This document shows positions 26,360 through 37,186 of a DNA stretch of 64,000 nt, piece after piece (the first letter of the stretch is position 1; each line of letters starts with the position of its first letter). Source of the DNA: AA29 sp041481445 (GTDB lineage Bacteria > Acidobacteriota > Vicinamibacteria > Fen-336). Location: the NCBI GenBank assembly GCA_041481445.1, contig JBGPBV010000004.1:1-64000 (forward strand), written 5' to 3'. Below the pieces are notes generated by a model. The model searched no databases. It saw only the letters and a list, made by a program, of their open reading frames with translations, and had not been told where the DNA came from. The translations under genes were made by a program, and so were the position numbers.

Positions 26360-27828
26360 AGCTGGTCCTCTTCAACCCGAAGAGCAACGCGTCCGGCAAG
26401 CGCGTCCTGCCCTTCTCGCTCCTGGCGCTGGGGGCGGTGCTGGAGGGCCGCCACGAGTACGCGATCGTGGACGGCAACGGGGAGGACGATCCGGAAGGGC
26501 TCCTGCGGCGGCACGTGGCGGAGGGCGCGCGCGTCCTCGGCATCACCGCCATGCCCGGTCCCCAGCTCGCGGCCGCCGTGCGCGCGTCGCGGACCCTCAA
26601 GGCCGGGTTCCCGGACCTGACCACGGTCTGGGGCGGGTACTTTCCGACGGAGCACCCCGAGGTCTGCCTGGGCTCGGACCACGTGGACTACGTCGTGCGC
26701 GGCCACGGCGAGGAGCCCTTCGTGCGCCTCCTCGACGCGCTCGACCGTGGCGAGGCGCCCCCGCCCGTCCCCGGGCTGGCCTGGCGCACGGCGGGCGGCG
26801 TCGTCCGCTCGGCGCCGGTGGCGCCCGTGCCCGACCCGCAGGAGCTGCCGCCCTTCCCGCTCGGCCGCCTCGACGTGGCCGCCTACCTGCGCCGCACCTT
26901 CCTCGGCCGCCGCACCCTCGGCTACCACTCGAGCTATGGCTGTCCCTTCGTCTGCAACTTCTGCGGCGTGGTGAGCCTGGTCGGGGGGCGCTGGCGCGCG
27001 CAGTCGGCGGAGCGGGTGGCGGCGGCGGTGAAGGACTACGTGGACACCTGGGGCGTGGACGCCGTCGAGCTCTACGACAACAACTTCTTCACCGCCGAGG
27101 AGCGCACGCGCGAGTTCGCCGCGCGCATCCTGCCCCTCCGGCTGTCGTGGTGGGGCGAGGGGCGCATCGACACCCTCCTCAGGTACGCGCCCTCGACCTG
27201 GGAGACGCTGCGCGCCTCCGGCCTGCGCATGGTCTTCCTGGGCGCGGAGTCGGGGTCGGCGGACACGCTGCGGCGGATGGACAAGGGCGGCACCCTCACC
27301 CCGGAGATGACCCTCGACCTCGCCCTGCTCCTGCGCGATCGCGGCATCGTGCCGGAGTTCTCGTTCGTGGTCGGCAACCCGCCGGAGCCGGAAGAGGACA
27401 CCGCGCGCACGCTCGAGCTGGTGCGTCGGATCAAGCGCGTGCACGCCGCCTCCGAGATCATCCTGTACCACTACACGCCGGTGCCGGTGGCGGGGGCGCT
27501 CCTGGACTCCGCGCGCGCGGGAGGGTTCCGCTTCCCGGAGACCCTCGACGAGTGGGCCTCCGGCCACTGGCAGCGGGTGGCCCTCCGGCGCGGGGCCGGC
27601 CTGCCCTGGCTCCACGGGGGCTGGCGCGAGCGGGTCCGCGACTTCGAGCGCGTGCTCAACGCCTACTATCCGACCAGCACCGACGCCCGGCTGACGCGAT
27701 GGCGCCGCCGCCTCCTGCGCGCGGCCAGCTCCTGGCGCTACCACGCGCGGTTCTACCGGTTCCCGCTCGAGCTGCGCGCGCTGCAGTGGGCCTTCCGCTA
27801 CCAGCGGCCGGAGACGGCCGGGTTTTGA
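26356..27828 (+). CDS. B12-binding-type radical SAM protein 5
   Basis: 490 residues, started at TTG 26356 overlapping the previous stop as TTGA; no ATG or GTG lies near. LVLFNPKSNASGKRVLPFSLLALG opens the cobalamin-type domain, VWGGYFPTEHPE replaces the WGGWHP box of its neighbours. The core has CPFVCNFC (Cys196, Cys200, Cys203), LYDNNFFTAEERTRE and VFLGAESGSADTLRRMDKG. Late motif FVVGNPPEPEEDTART. The tail again has clusters of Arg, Trp and Tyr (SSWRYHARFYRFPLELRALQ). Ends in TTGA with a methyltransferase gene. Confidence 0.82.
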   Translation: MKLVLFNPKSNASGKRVLPFSLLALGAVLEGRHEYAIVDGNGEDDPEGLLRRHVAEGARVLGITAMPGPQLAAAVRASRTLKAGFPDLTTVWGGYFPTEHPEVCLGSDHVDYVVRGHGEEPFVRLLDALDRGEAPPPVPGLAWRTAGGVVRSAPVAPVPDPQELPPFPLGRLDVAAYLRRTFLGRRTLGYHSSYGCPFVCNFCGVVSLVGGRWRAQSAERVAAAVKDYVDTWGVDAVELYDNNFFTAEERTREFAARILPLRLSWWGEGRIDTLLRYAPSTWETLRASGLRMVFLGAESGSADTLRRMDKGGTLTPEMTLDLALLLRDRGIVPEFSFVVGNPPEPEEDTARTLELVRRIKRVHAASEIILYHYTPVPVAGALLDSARAGGFRFPETLDEWASGHWQRVALRRGAGLPWLHGGWRERVRDFERVLNAYYPTSTDARLTRWRRRLLRAASSWRYHARFYRFPLELRALQWAFRYQRPETAGF

Positions 27829-28514
27829 GCCCCTGGGGACCATGGCCGCGTGACGGCGAGACACCCGCCCTCGACGTCTCCACCGGGTACGCGCTGTGGG
27901 CCCCGACCTATCCGCGCAGCGCCACCAACGAGCTCATGCGCCTCGAGCAGCGCGAGATGCTGCGGCTGCTGCCTCCCCTGCGCGACGCGGCCGTGCTCGA
28001 CCTGGGCTGCGGCAGCGGCCGCTATCTGTCGTTGACCGCGCCGGGTCGCGCACGCTTCGCCGTGGGCTTCGACTCCTCTCCCGCGATGCTGGCCCGCGCG
28101 CGGGAGACGGGAGCGGCGCTGGTGCAGGCTGCGCTGCCGTCGCTTCCCCTGCGCGCGGGAGTCTTCGACGTCGTCTTGTGCGGGCTGGTGGTGGGGCATC
28201 TGCCCGACCTCCGGGCGGTGATGCACGAGATCGCTCGCGTCCTGCGGCCGGGCGGGGTGGCGCTCTACTCCGACGTCCATCCCGACGGCGCCCGACTCGG
28301 GTGGCGGCGGACGTTCGTGGCTCCGGACGCCACCGAGTACGCGATCCGCCACTTCGTGCACACCCTCGATGAGCATCGGGCCGCCTGCGCGGCCGCCGGC
28401 CTGCTCATCGAGGAGATCGCGGAGCCACGGGTGGAGCAGGCCGAGAGGTGGCGCGGCACGCCGGCGGTGCTCGTCGTGCGCGCGCGGCGTGGCGCTGCCG
28501 GCCCGCGCGGTTGA
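27825..28514 (+). CDS. Class I SAM-dependent methyltransferase (type 11)
   Basis: 229 residues from TTG 27825 in TTGA overlap; the frame has no nearby ATG or GTG. Motif I VLDLGCGSGRYLSL, GFDSSPAMLARAR, then FDVVLCGLVVGHLPDLRAVMHEIARVLRPGGVALYSD, the standard type 11 pattern. The preceding STGYALWAPTYPRS segment occurs in many small-molecule methyltransferases of this type. Third methyltransferase in the cluster; with five B12 radical SAM enzymes this suggests a heavily methylated or otherwise tailored product. Ends in TTGA with the amidohydrolase gene. Confidence 0.8.
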   Translation: MSPWGPWPRDGETPALDVSTGYALWAPTYPRSATNELMRLEQREMLRLLPPLRDAAVLDLGCGSGRYLSLTAPGRARFAVGFDSSPAMLARARETGAALVQAALPSLPLRAGVFDVVLCGLVVGHLPDLRAVMHEIARVLRPGGVALYSDVHPDGARLGWRRTFVAPDATEYAIRHFVHTLDEHRAACAAAGLLIEEIAEPRVEQAERWRGTPAVLVVRARRGAAGPRG

Positions 28515-29710
28515 AGGGCGGAGGCCCGCGGTCGCGGCTGCGGGGCGCGGGGGTGTGGGACGCCGGACGCGTCCGGAAGGGCGACCTCATCGTGCGGGGC
28601 GATCGGATCGCCGCGCCGGCCGACCTCGGTCCCGGAGGGGCCGAGCACGAGGTGGACCTCGCCGGGCGCGTGGTGCTCGCCGGTCTCGTCAACGCCCACG
28701 ACCATCTGGACTTCTCCACGTTCCCGGCGCTGGGCCGTCCCCCGTACGCGAGCGTCTACGAATGGGCGGACGACGTGAACGCGGGCGCCCGCGATCCCGC
28801 CGTGGCCGCCGCGCTGGAGGTGCCGCTGCCGGATCGGCTGTTCCTGGGCGGCCTGCGCAACCTGCTCGCGGGCGCCACCGCCGTCGCCCACCACAACCCG
28901 TTCCACCGCGCCCTGGCCCGGCCGGACTTCCCCGTCCGCGTTCTCGCGCGCTACCAGTTCGCGCACTCGCCGGGCCTGACGCCGGAGCTGTGGCGGACCT
29001 ACCGCACGACCGACCGCCGCATTCCGTGGATGATCCACGCCGGGGAAGGCACGGACGAGCGGTGCCGGGGCGAGCTGGGCCGTCTGGAAAACGCGAACGT
29101 CCTGCGCCAGAACACGGTTATCATCCACGGAATCGCCTTCAGCGGCGCGGAGGCCGAGCGCATGGCGGCCGCGGGAGCCTGCGTGGTGTGGTGCCCGGAA
29201 TCGAACCGTCACCTCTACGGCGTGACCGCGGACGTCGCGCGGTTGCGCACGGCCGGCGTGCGCGTCGGGCTGGGCAGCGACAGCCCGGCCTCGGGCGTGC
29301 GCGATCCGCTCTCGAACCTGGCCGCGGCGCGGGCGGAGCGGGTGCTCGACGACACGGAGCTGGTCTCCCTGGCCACCACCGCCAGCGGGGAGGTGGCCCG
29401 GCTGCCGGTCGGAGGGACCGAGACGGGACAGCCCGCCGACCTCGTGGCCGTCGATTCGATGGAGGCCTGGCTGCAGGGAGACCGCCGCACGCTGGCCCTG
29501 GTCACGGTGGCCGGGCGGCCGCTCTATGGCGAGCCCGGCCTGCTCGAGGGGCTGGGCGTTCGGTTCCGGGCCGTGACCGTCGAGGGGGCTCCCCGTGCCC
29601 TGGAGGCGCGGCTGGCCGCCCGCGCGTCCGGGCTCGTGCGGCGGCATCCGGCCCTGGCCCGCGTGGCCTGGCTGCACGGTGTGGCATTCGACCAGGAGGA
29701 AGCGACATGA
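28511..29710 (+). CDS. Metal-dependent amidohydrolase
   Basis: 399 residues from TTG 28511 (third TTGA overlap in a row). Amidohydrolase superfamily marks in order: VNAHDHLDFS (metal HxH), IPWMIHAGEGTDE, VIIHGIAFS, and VRVGLGSDSPASGVRDPL with the metal-binding aspartate; the last strand has GQPADLVAVDS. This is the ATZ/TRZ or cytosine-deaminase-like branch, whose members hydrolyse C-N bonds of rings and amines. Substrate unknown. In the cluster it could deaminate an intermediate or open a ring. Its stop overlaps the next start as ATGA. Confidence 0.83.
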   Translation: MKGGGPRSRLRGAGVWDAGRVRKGDLIVRGDRIAAPADLGPGGAEHEVDLAGRVVLAGLVNAHDHLDFSTFPALGRPPYASVYEWADDVNAGARDPAVAAALEVPLPDRLFLGGLRNLLAGATAVAHHNPFHRALARPDFPVRVLARYQFAHSPGLTPELWRTYRTTDRRIPWMIHAGEGTDERCRGELGRLENANVLRQNTVIIHGIAFSGAEAERMAAAGACVVWCPESNRHLYGVTADVARLRTAGVRVGLGSDSPASGVRDPLSNLAAARAERVLDDTELVSLATTASGEVARLPVGGTETGQPADLVAVDSMEAWLQGDRRTLALVTVAGRPLYGEPGLLEGLGVRFRAVTVEGAPRALEARLAARASGLVRRHPALARVAWLHGVAFDQEEAT

Positions 29711-30876
29711 TGATGAAGCGCGTCGTCGTGCTGGCGGTCACGGGCCTGGCCATGGTGGCGGCTCGTCCCGCCCAGGCCATTCCCGCCTTCGCGCGCCGCT
29801 ACCAGGTGGAGTGCCACTTCTGTCACGACGGCTACCCCAAGCTCAACCGCATGGGGGAGCGCTTCAAGGAGCGCGGCTTCCGCATGGAGAAGGAGGACGC
29901 GTTCGAGCTCGACAAGTGGGCGCGCACCGTCCCCGTGGCCGTGCGCGGCACCTACACGCACTACTTCATCGAGAACTTCGACGACTCCGACACCGGGTTC
30001 ATCAAGGGCATCAGCGCGGGCAGCCTCGGCCGCCACGTGTCGTACTGGGTGGACGACGGCCTCCTCATCACCAAGGACGAGACCACGCACTCCAAGCCCG
30101 ACAACGCCTGGGCCCGCATCGAGGTCGTGCAGGGGGGGAAGCTCTACCTCAAGGGCGGCCGGCTGGAGATGGACCTCCCGTTCACCCAGGCGCGCACCCC
30201 CCACCTGTTCCCCTACGACGTCTACTTCGCGAACACGGGGTCCGAGCGCGACACCATCGGTGACTTCCAGGACGGGGTCGAGGTCGGGGGATACGTGCCG
30301 CAGCAGGACCTCCACTGGTCGGTGGCGGTGGTGAACGGCCACGACGCCCCGGGCGCGGAGGACGTGAACGACCGCACCGAGCGGTTCGACGCGAACGTCT
30401 TCCTCCGGCTGTCCAAGCGCATCAACCGTCACCGCGTGGGCGGCTTCGCCTACATCGGCCGCAACGTCCTCGCGCAGTCGGCGACCATCGCCGCCGACGA
30501 CTCCCTGCTGCGGCTGGGCGCGGACGTGAACCTCTGGTACCGCCGGCTCAACGTCTACGGCGTGGGCATGTACGGCCGCAACAGCAACTCGATCCTGTCC
30601 GCGCGATCCCCCTCCGGCACCCACCAGTCGCTCAGCTACGGGGGCGGCTTCCTGCAGATGGACTGGCACGCGCGGGACATCCTGGTCCTGACCTTGCGCG
30701 GCAACCTGGTCAGCCGTCCTCCGGCCGGCACCGCCCTCGACAACGTCACCTTCGCGAGCCTGTTTCCGGGCGTGCAGGTCTTCGTGCTCCAGCGGGTAAA
30801 GCTCGCGTTCGAGTACGGGTTCAACAACCGCGACCTGGGGGACATCGGCGCGGTCCAGGTGGGCCTCGCCTTCTGA
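29707..30876 (+). CDS. Haem-binding outer-membrane barrel protein
   Basis: 389 residues; ATG 29707 has AGGAGG at 29694-29699, the best ribosome site in the cluster. A signal peptide ends near AQA, followed by IPAFARRYQVECHFCHDGYPKLNRMGERFKERGF, where CHFCH is a c-type haem motif. The rest (about 320 residues) consists of alternating strands ending in VQVGLAF with C-terminal Phe, typical of outer-membrane beta barrels. The IPAFARRY plus CxxCH start is known from porin-like c-type cytochromes of Geobacter and relatives. It may move electrons or product across the outer membrane. Confidence 0.78.
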   Translation: MMMKRVVVLAVTGLAMVAARPAQAIPAFARRYQVECHFCHDGYPKLNRMGERFKERGFRMEKEDAFELDKWARTVPVAVRGTYTHYFIENFDDSDTGFIKGISAGSLGRHVSYWVDDGLLITKDETTHSKPDNAWARIEVVQGGKLYLKGGRLEMDLPFTQARTPHLFPYDVYFANTGSERDTIGDFQDGVEVGGYVPQQDLHWSVAVVNGHDAPGAEDVNDRTERFDANVFLRLSKRINRHRVGGFAYIGRNVLAQSATIAADDSLLRLGADVNLWYRRLNVYGVGMYGRNSNSILSARSPSGTHQSLSYGGGFLQMDWHARDILVLTLRGNLVSRPPAGTALDNVTFASLFPGVQVFVLQRVKLAFEYGFNNRDLGDIGAVQVGLAF

Positions 30877-30883
30877 CGGACGA

Positions 30884-32671
30884 CTGAGCTCGACCTGGGC
30901 GGCCGCGGCGCGGGCGGCCGCCGCCGTCCTCCTCGCCGCGCACCTTGTCTGGAGCCTCGCCCCCGCCCTGGGCGAGATCCGTACCGACTTCGGAAACTAC
31001 TACCTCCCCGCGCGCGCCGTCCTCGAGGGGCGAGGGCTCGATCGCGCCTACGAACGCGCCTGGTTCGACCGCGAGGCAGGGGCCGCCTCTCTGCCCCTGG
31101 GCTCGTTCGTCCCGCAGCCGCCGCCCGCCGCGCTCTTCCTCCTCCCCCTGGCCTGGCTCCCGCCACCGGCGGCCAGGACGGCCTGGACCATGGTGCTGGC
31201 CGCGTCGCTCGTCCTTTCGTTCCTGGTGCTGCGGCGGCTCGTCCCCCTTCCGCCGGCGGTGCTCGCGATCCTGTTCCTCCTCCCGACGGCCTCCCTCCGC
31301 AACGCGCTCCTGTACGGGCAGCCCTATCCGCTCTTGCTCCTGCTCGTGTGTCTCGCCCTGCGGGCCGCGCGGCGCGATCGCCCGGCCGCGGCCGGCCTCT
31401 GGCTCGCGCCCGTCCTCGCGCTCAAGCTCTACGGCGCCCCGTTCCTGCTCTACCTGGCCTGGCGGCGCCAGTGGCGCGCGCTGGTGGGAGCCCTCGCCGG
31501 AACGGCCCTGATCCTGGCCGGGGCCGTGGCCATCCTGGGCTGGAGGGTCCACGCCGCGTACGTCCGCGAGGTCCTGCCCGCGAGCCTGGCCGGGCGCATC
31601 CAGGACCCGTACTCCCCGAAGTGGCAGACCGCCACCAGCCTCGCGCACCGCCTGTTCCAGCGCGAGAGCGACCTCAACCCGGAGCCGGTCGCCGACCGGC
31701 CGGCCCTGGCGCGCGGCCTGGCCGCCGCCCTCCCGGCCGCCATCGCGCTGGCCGGGGTCCTCGCCGCCGCCGCCACCCCCGACCTGGCGCGCGCCTGGGC
31801 GATCCTGGTCGCCGCCTCCCTGGCCGCCTCGCCCATGGCCGTCACTTATCACTTCGTCCTCCTCGTCCTGCCGGTGGCGGTCCTGCTGTCGGCGGCGGAC
31901 CTCGGTCCGCGGGCGCGCGCGATCGTGGTGATCGCGTTCGTGTTCGCCACGTCGCCGGCGCCGCACTACTTCGGCCGCTTCGCCTCCGGATGGGGCAACC
32001 TCCTGGCCTATCCGCGCCTGGTCGCCACGCTCGTCATCCTGGCCCTCGCGGCGGCCGGGAGGCTCTCGCGGCGCGCCTTCGGGGGCGCGCTGGCGGCGGC
32101 GGGCGCGGTCGGTCTGGTGGCGGCCTTGCGGACGCCGCCGGAGGAGCGCTGGACGCGCGTGGAGCCGGCGCACGGCTACCTCGCCGCCGACCCCCAGGCC
32201 TGCGCGGGCGGGCTCGGCTGGCTCACCGTCGCGGGGGATCGGCTGGTCCGCGTCTGGTCGGGACAGCCCTGCCCCGCGCGCGTCCTCCCTCCCGGCGCCG
32301 ACGAGGCCGTCCGGAACGCGTGGGAGCAAGGCGACGCCGACCTCGCGGAGGGCGTCGCCGTGTACGTCGACGGACAAGGCGACCTGCGGGCCCGGGCGGA
32401 GGGCCGGGAGCGCATCCTGCTGCGCGGGCCGGCGCGCCATCCGCGTCTCGCGCCCGACCGGGCGTGGGTCGCCGTGCAGGCCTGGCGTGGCTCGTGGGAC
32501 CTCTGGGCGGTGGAGCTCGCGACCGGGCGCGCGCGGGCGCTCACGCACGACGCGGCCGGGGAGCTCGATCCCTCCTGGGAGCCCGACGGCCGCGGCCTCG
32601 TCTTCGCCTCGGACCGCCGTCGCGGCCTGGGCTCGACCGCCCTCTATCGCATCCCGTTCGGGCCGGAGTGA
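30884..32671 (+). CDS. GT87 glycosyltransferase fused to a beta-propeller-like tail
   Basis: 595 residues if read from CTG 30884, 7 nt after the previous stop; the first canonical start (ATG 31190) would remove the conserved N-terminus. The missing part reads DFGNYYLPARAVLEGRGLDRAYE, the family entry of DUF2029/GT87 polyprenol-phosphate-dependent mannosyltransferases, followed by about ten membrane helices. The last 165 residues switch to PD40/TolB-like repeats (VELATGRARALTHDAAGELDPSWEPDGRGLVFASDRRRG). The fusion suggests an extracytoplasmic propeller attached to the transferase. Last gene of the run, convergent with the Asp-box protein gene. Confidence 0.7.
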   Translation: MSSTWAAAARAAAAVLLAAHLVWSLAPALGEIRTDFGNYYLPARAVLEGRGLDRAYERAWFDREAGAASLPLGSFVPQPPPAALFLLPLAWLPPPAARTAWTMVLAASLVLSFLVLRRLVPLPPAVLAILFLLPTASLRNALLYGQPYPLLLLLVCLALRAARRDRPAAAGLWLAPVLALKLYGAPFLLYLAWRRQWRALVGALAGTALILAGAVAILGWRVHAAYVREVLPASLAGRIQDPYSPKWQTATSLAHRLFQRESDLNPEPVADRPALARGLAAALPAAIALAGVLAAAATPDLARAWAILVAASLAASPMAVTYHFVLLVLPVAVLLSAADLGPRARAIVVIAFVFATSPAPHYFGRFASGWGNLLAYPRLVATLVILALAAAGRLSRRAFGGALAAAGAVGLVAALRTPPEERWTRVEPAHGYLAADPQACAGGLGWLTVAGDRLVRVWSGQPCPARVLPPGADEAVRNAWEQGDADLAEGVAVYVDGQGDLRARAEGRERILLRGPARHPRLAPDRAWVAVQAWRGSWDLWAVELATGRARALTHDAAGELDPSWEPDGRGLVFASDRRRGLGSTALYRIPFGPE

Positions 32672-32681
32672 CGCCGGGGCT

Positions 32682-35390
<2,709 letters not shown>

Positions 35391-35397
35391 GTGCAGG

Positions 35398-35403
35398 AGT
35401 CTA
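35398..35403 (-). promoter_or_regulatory. -10 box TAGACT, leaderless start
   Basis: TAGACT on the minus strand with 7 nt before the Asp-box protein ATG, so transcription should begin at or next to the A of the start codon. Confidence 0.5.
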
Positions 35404-35431
35404 TGCCAGCCCCGCCGCGATCGCCGTACCC

Positions 35432-37153
35432 TCAGTGAGCGTCCTCCACGCTCAGCGGAGGCCCGATCGCGAGATCGTCGATCCACAGCGTGCCGCGCGC
35501 GCCCGGTGCCAGGATGGCCTCGTCGAGGTGCAGGTAGAGGCCGACGACGTGGTGGAGATCGGGGCCGCCCGGCCGGTGATCGTAGGTCTTGAGGGCCGAA
35601 AGCGGCACCACCACCTCCGTCCATTCCGGCTCCGCCCGGACCGAGCGCCTCCAGGTCCGGAGCGGAGGATCCTGACCGGGAGACTCCGTGCGCACCTGGA
35701 GATCGAAGCGCATCGTCCGCTCGGCGCGGACGCGGAAGACGACGGCGGAGGCGCGGGAGAGGTCGAGGGGCTTCCAGCGCACGAGGTCGGCGTGCGTGGG
35801 CGCGCGCGGCCCCAGCGCGAAATCGAAGCGCAAGGCCTCGTCCTCGATCCGCCACGCGCCCGCGGCGTCGAGGGATCGGTCGATCTGCCATTCGGGGCCG
35901 GCCGGCCGCGCGAAGTCGTCCAGGATGCCCAGGGGCCCGGGCCAGCTCGCGGCCGGGGACACCGGTGGGCGCGCGCGCCGCGCGGCGCGCGCGGCGAGGA
36001 CGTCCGAAGGAAACAGGGAGACGGGGTTCGAGATCACCCAGGGCAGCGGATCCGGCCCCGCGCCGGCCGGCGCTCCCGCCAGGTACGCCTCCACGCGGTA
36101 CACGCCGGCCTCGCCGGTGGTGAAGTCGAGGCGCTCGCCCTCCGCGATGCGCGACCCGTCGCGGAGGAGAACCAGCCGGGCGCCGGGGACGCCGCCGGCG
36201 TCGGCGGTGAGCCTGGCCTCGCCGGCCAGGGGAAGGTCGTCGCCGGGTCCGGCCCGCGCGCCGCCACTCTCGGCGGCGAAGGAGAAGCGGGAGGCGTCGC
36301 CCATCGCGTCCACCGCCACGTAGCCGCGGCCGCGCCGCAGCGCGTCGAGCACGGCCGCGGTGTCGGCGGCCGCCTCGCCGGTGAGCGGCCGGTCCAGCCG
36401 CAGGTGCTGCGACGCCAGGCCGAAGATGTGGCGGTGGGTCGGGAAGGGCAGGAAGTGCGACCCCGCGCGCAGGCCGCCGTGCGCATCGGTCCCGAGGAGG
36501 CCGGCCAGCGGACGCGCAGCGAGCTCCTGGTCCCACGACCGGAGCGCGTCGCGCGAGAAGGCGAACCCGCGCAGGAGGGACCACGTGGGGTCCAGGCCGT
36601 AGCCGGCGAGCAACGGCACCGCGCGAAGGCCGGGGCGAGGCCAGCTCTCGGGCTGGCCGAAGTTCAGGACCTCGATGCCGTCGATCCCGTCCCATCCGCC
36701 CGACCAGCCCCGCTCGGGATCGGTCGAGGCCGGGTGGGCCGCCACCACGAACCCGCCCAGCCCCTGGGCGTCGCGGGCCACCTCGCGGGGATCGCCGTCG
36801 AGCCCGAAGGGGATCGGGCCCGTGCCCAGCACCAGCGCGTGGCCGGCGTCCGTCGACTTCTCCATGCCGCCGATGACGAGCACGCCGTCGCGGTAGCCGG
36901 CCTCGGGCAGGGCGGCCTGCGTATTGTGGTCGGTCACGACCACGAACTGGAGATGCCGGGCGCGCGCGGCGCGCGCGACGTCCTCCACCGTGCCGCGGCC
37001 GTCCCGCGAGAACCCGGTGTGGACGTGGGTGGCCCCCCGGACGCCAAACGGCGGCACGGACCGCGCGCCCGCCGGTTTGAGGTCGCGCACGGTGAGGGTG
37101 GCCAGGAGGGCCAGGCCCGCCGCGGTCACACCCAGAGCGGTCTTGGCGTTCAT
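35432..37153 (-). CDS. PHP-domain metallohydrolase of the CehA/McbA type, exported
   Basis: 573 residues from ATG 37153. An uncleaved or cleaved N-terminal helix (ALGVTAAGLALLATLTV) is followed by the PHP metal motifs ATHVHTGFSRDG, VVTDHNTQ and LLGTDAHGG, with FPTHRHIFG between. CehA/McbA members cleave phosphate or carbamate esters with metal ions. A C-terminal beta domain of about 180 residues (WQIDRSLDAAGAWRIEDEALRFDF ... GTLWIDDLAIGPP) resembles a carbohydrate-binding module. It shares its promoter region with the divergent GAF gene; leader about 6 nt if the box at 37169-37174 is used in both directions. Confidence 0.75.
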   Translation of the reverse strand: MNAKTALGVTAAGLALLATLTVRDLKPAGARSVPPFGVRGATHVHTGFSRDGRGTVEDVARAARARHLQFVVVTDHNTQAALPEAGYRDGVLVIGGMEKSTDAGHALVLGTGPIPFGLDGDPREVARDAQGLGGFVVAAHPASTDPERGWSGGWDGIDGIEVLNFGQPESWPRPGLRAVPLLAGYGLDPTWSLLRGFAFSRDALRSWDQELAARPLAGLLGTDAHGGLRAGSHFLPFPTHRHIFGLASQHLRLDRPLTGEAAADTAAVLDALRRGRGYVAVDAMGDASRFSFAAESGGARAGPGDDLPLAGEARLTADAGGVPGARLVLLRDGSRIAEGERLDFTTGEAGVYRVEAYLAGAPAGAGPDPLPWVISNPVSLFPSDVLAARAARRARPPVSPAASWPGPLGILDDFARPAGPEWQIDRSLDAAGAWRIEDEALRFDFALGPRAPTHADLVRWKPLDLSRASAVVFRVRAERTMRFDLQVRTESPGQDPPLRTWRRSVRAEPEWTEVVVPLSALKTYDHRPGGPDLHHVVGLYLHLDEAILAPGARGTLWIDDLAIGPPLSVEDAH

Positions 37154-37165
37154 GTGCCGCCATCT

Positions 37166-37174
37166 TGGTATAAT
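37166..37174 (+). promoter_or_regulatory. Extended -10 TGGTATAAT, possible shared divergent promoter
   Basis: TGG plus consensus TATAAT, 12 nt before ATG 37187. The complementary strand reads ATTATACC, and the divergent PHP gene starts 13 nt from its TATACC, so one -10 region may serve both genes. No -35 is needed for an extended -10. Confidence 0.6.
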
Positions 37175-37186
37175 CCTGGTTCCGCG

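Noticed and set aside
15532..32671. RiPP biosynthesis locus based on the SPASM-like enzyme
   Set aside because: No short precursor peptide, leader-peptide binding (PqqD-like) domain or peptidase is present, and a flippase plus GT87 suggest a different class of product.
35391..37163. Extension of the Asp-box protein frame upstream through the PHP gene
   Set aside because: The frame stays open by chance; a clear signal peptide starts at 35390 and the upstream part is a shadow of the PHP hydrolase gene.
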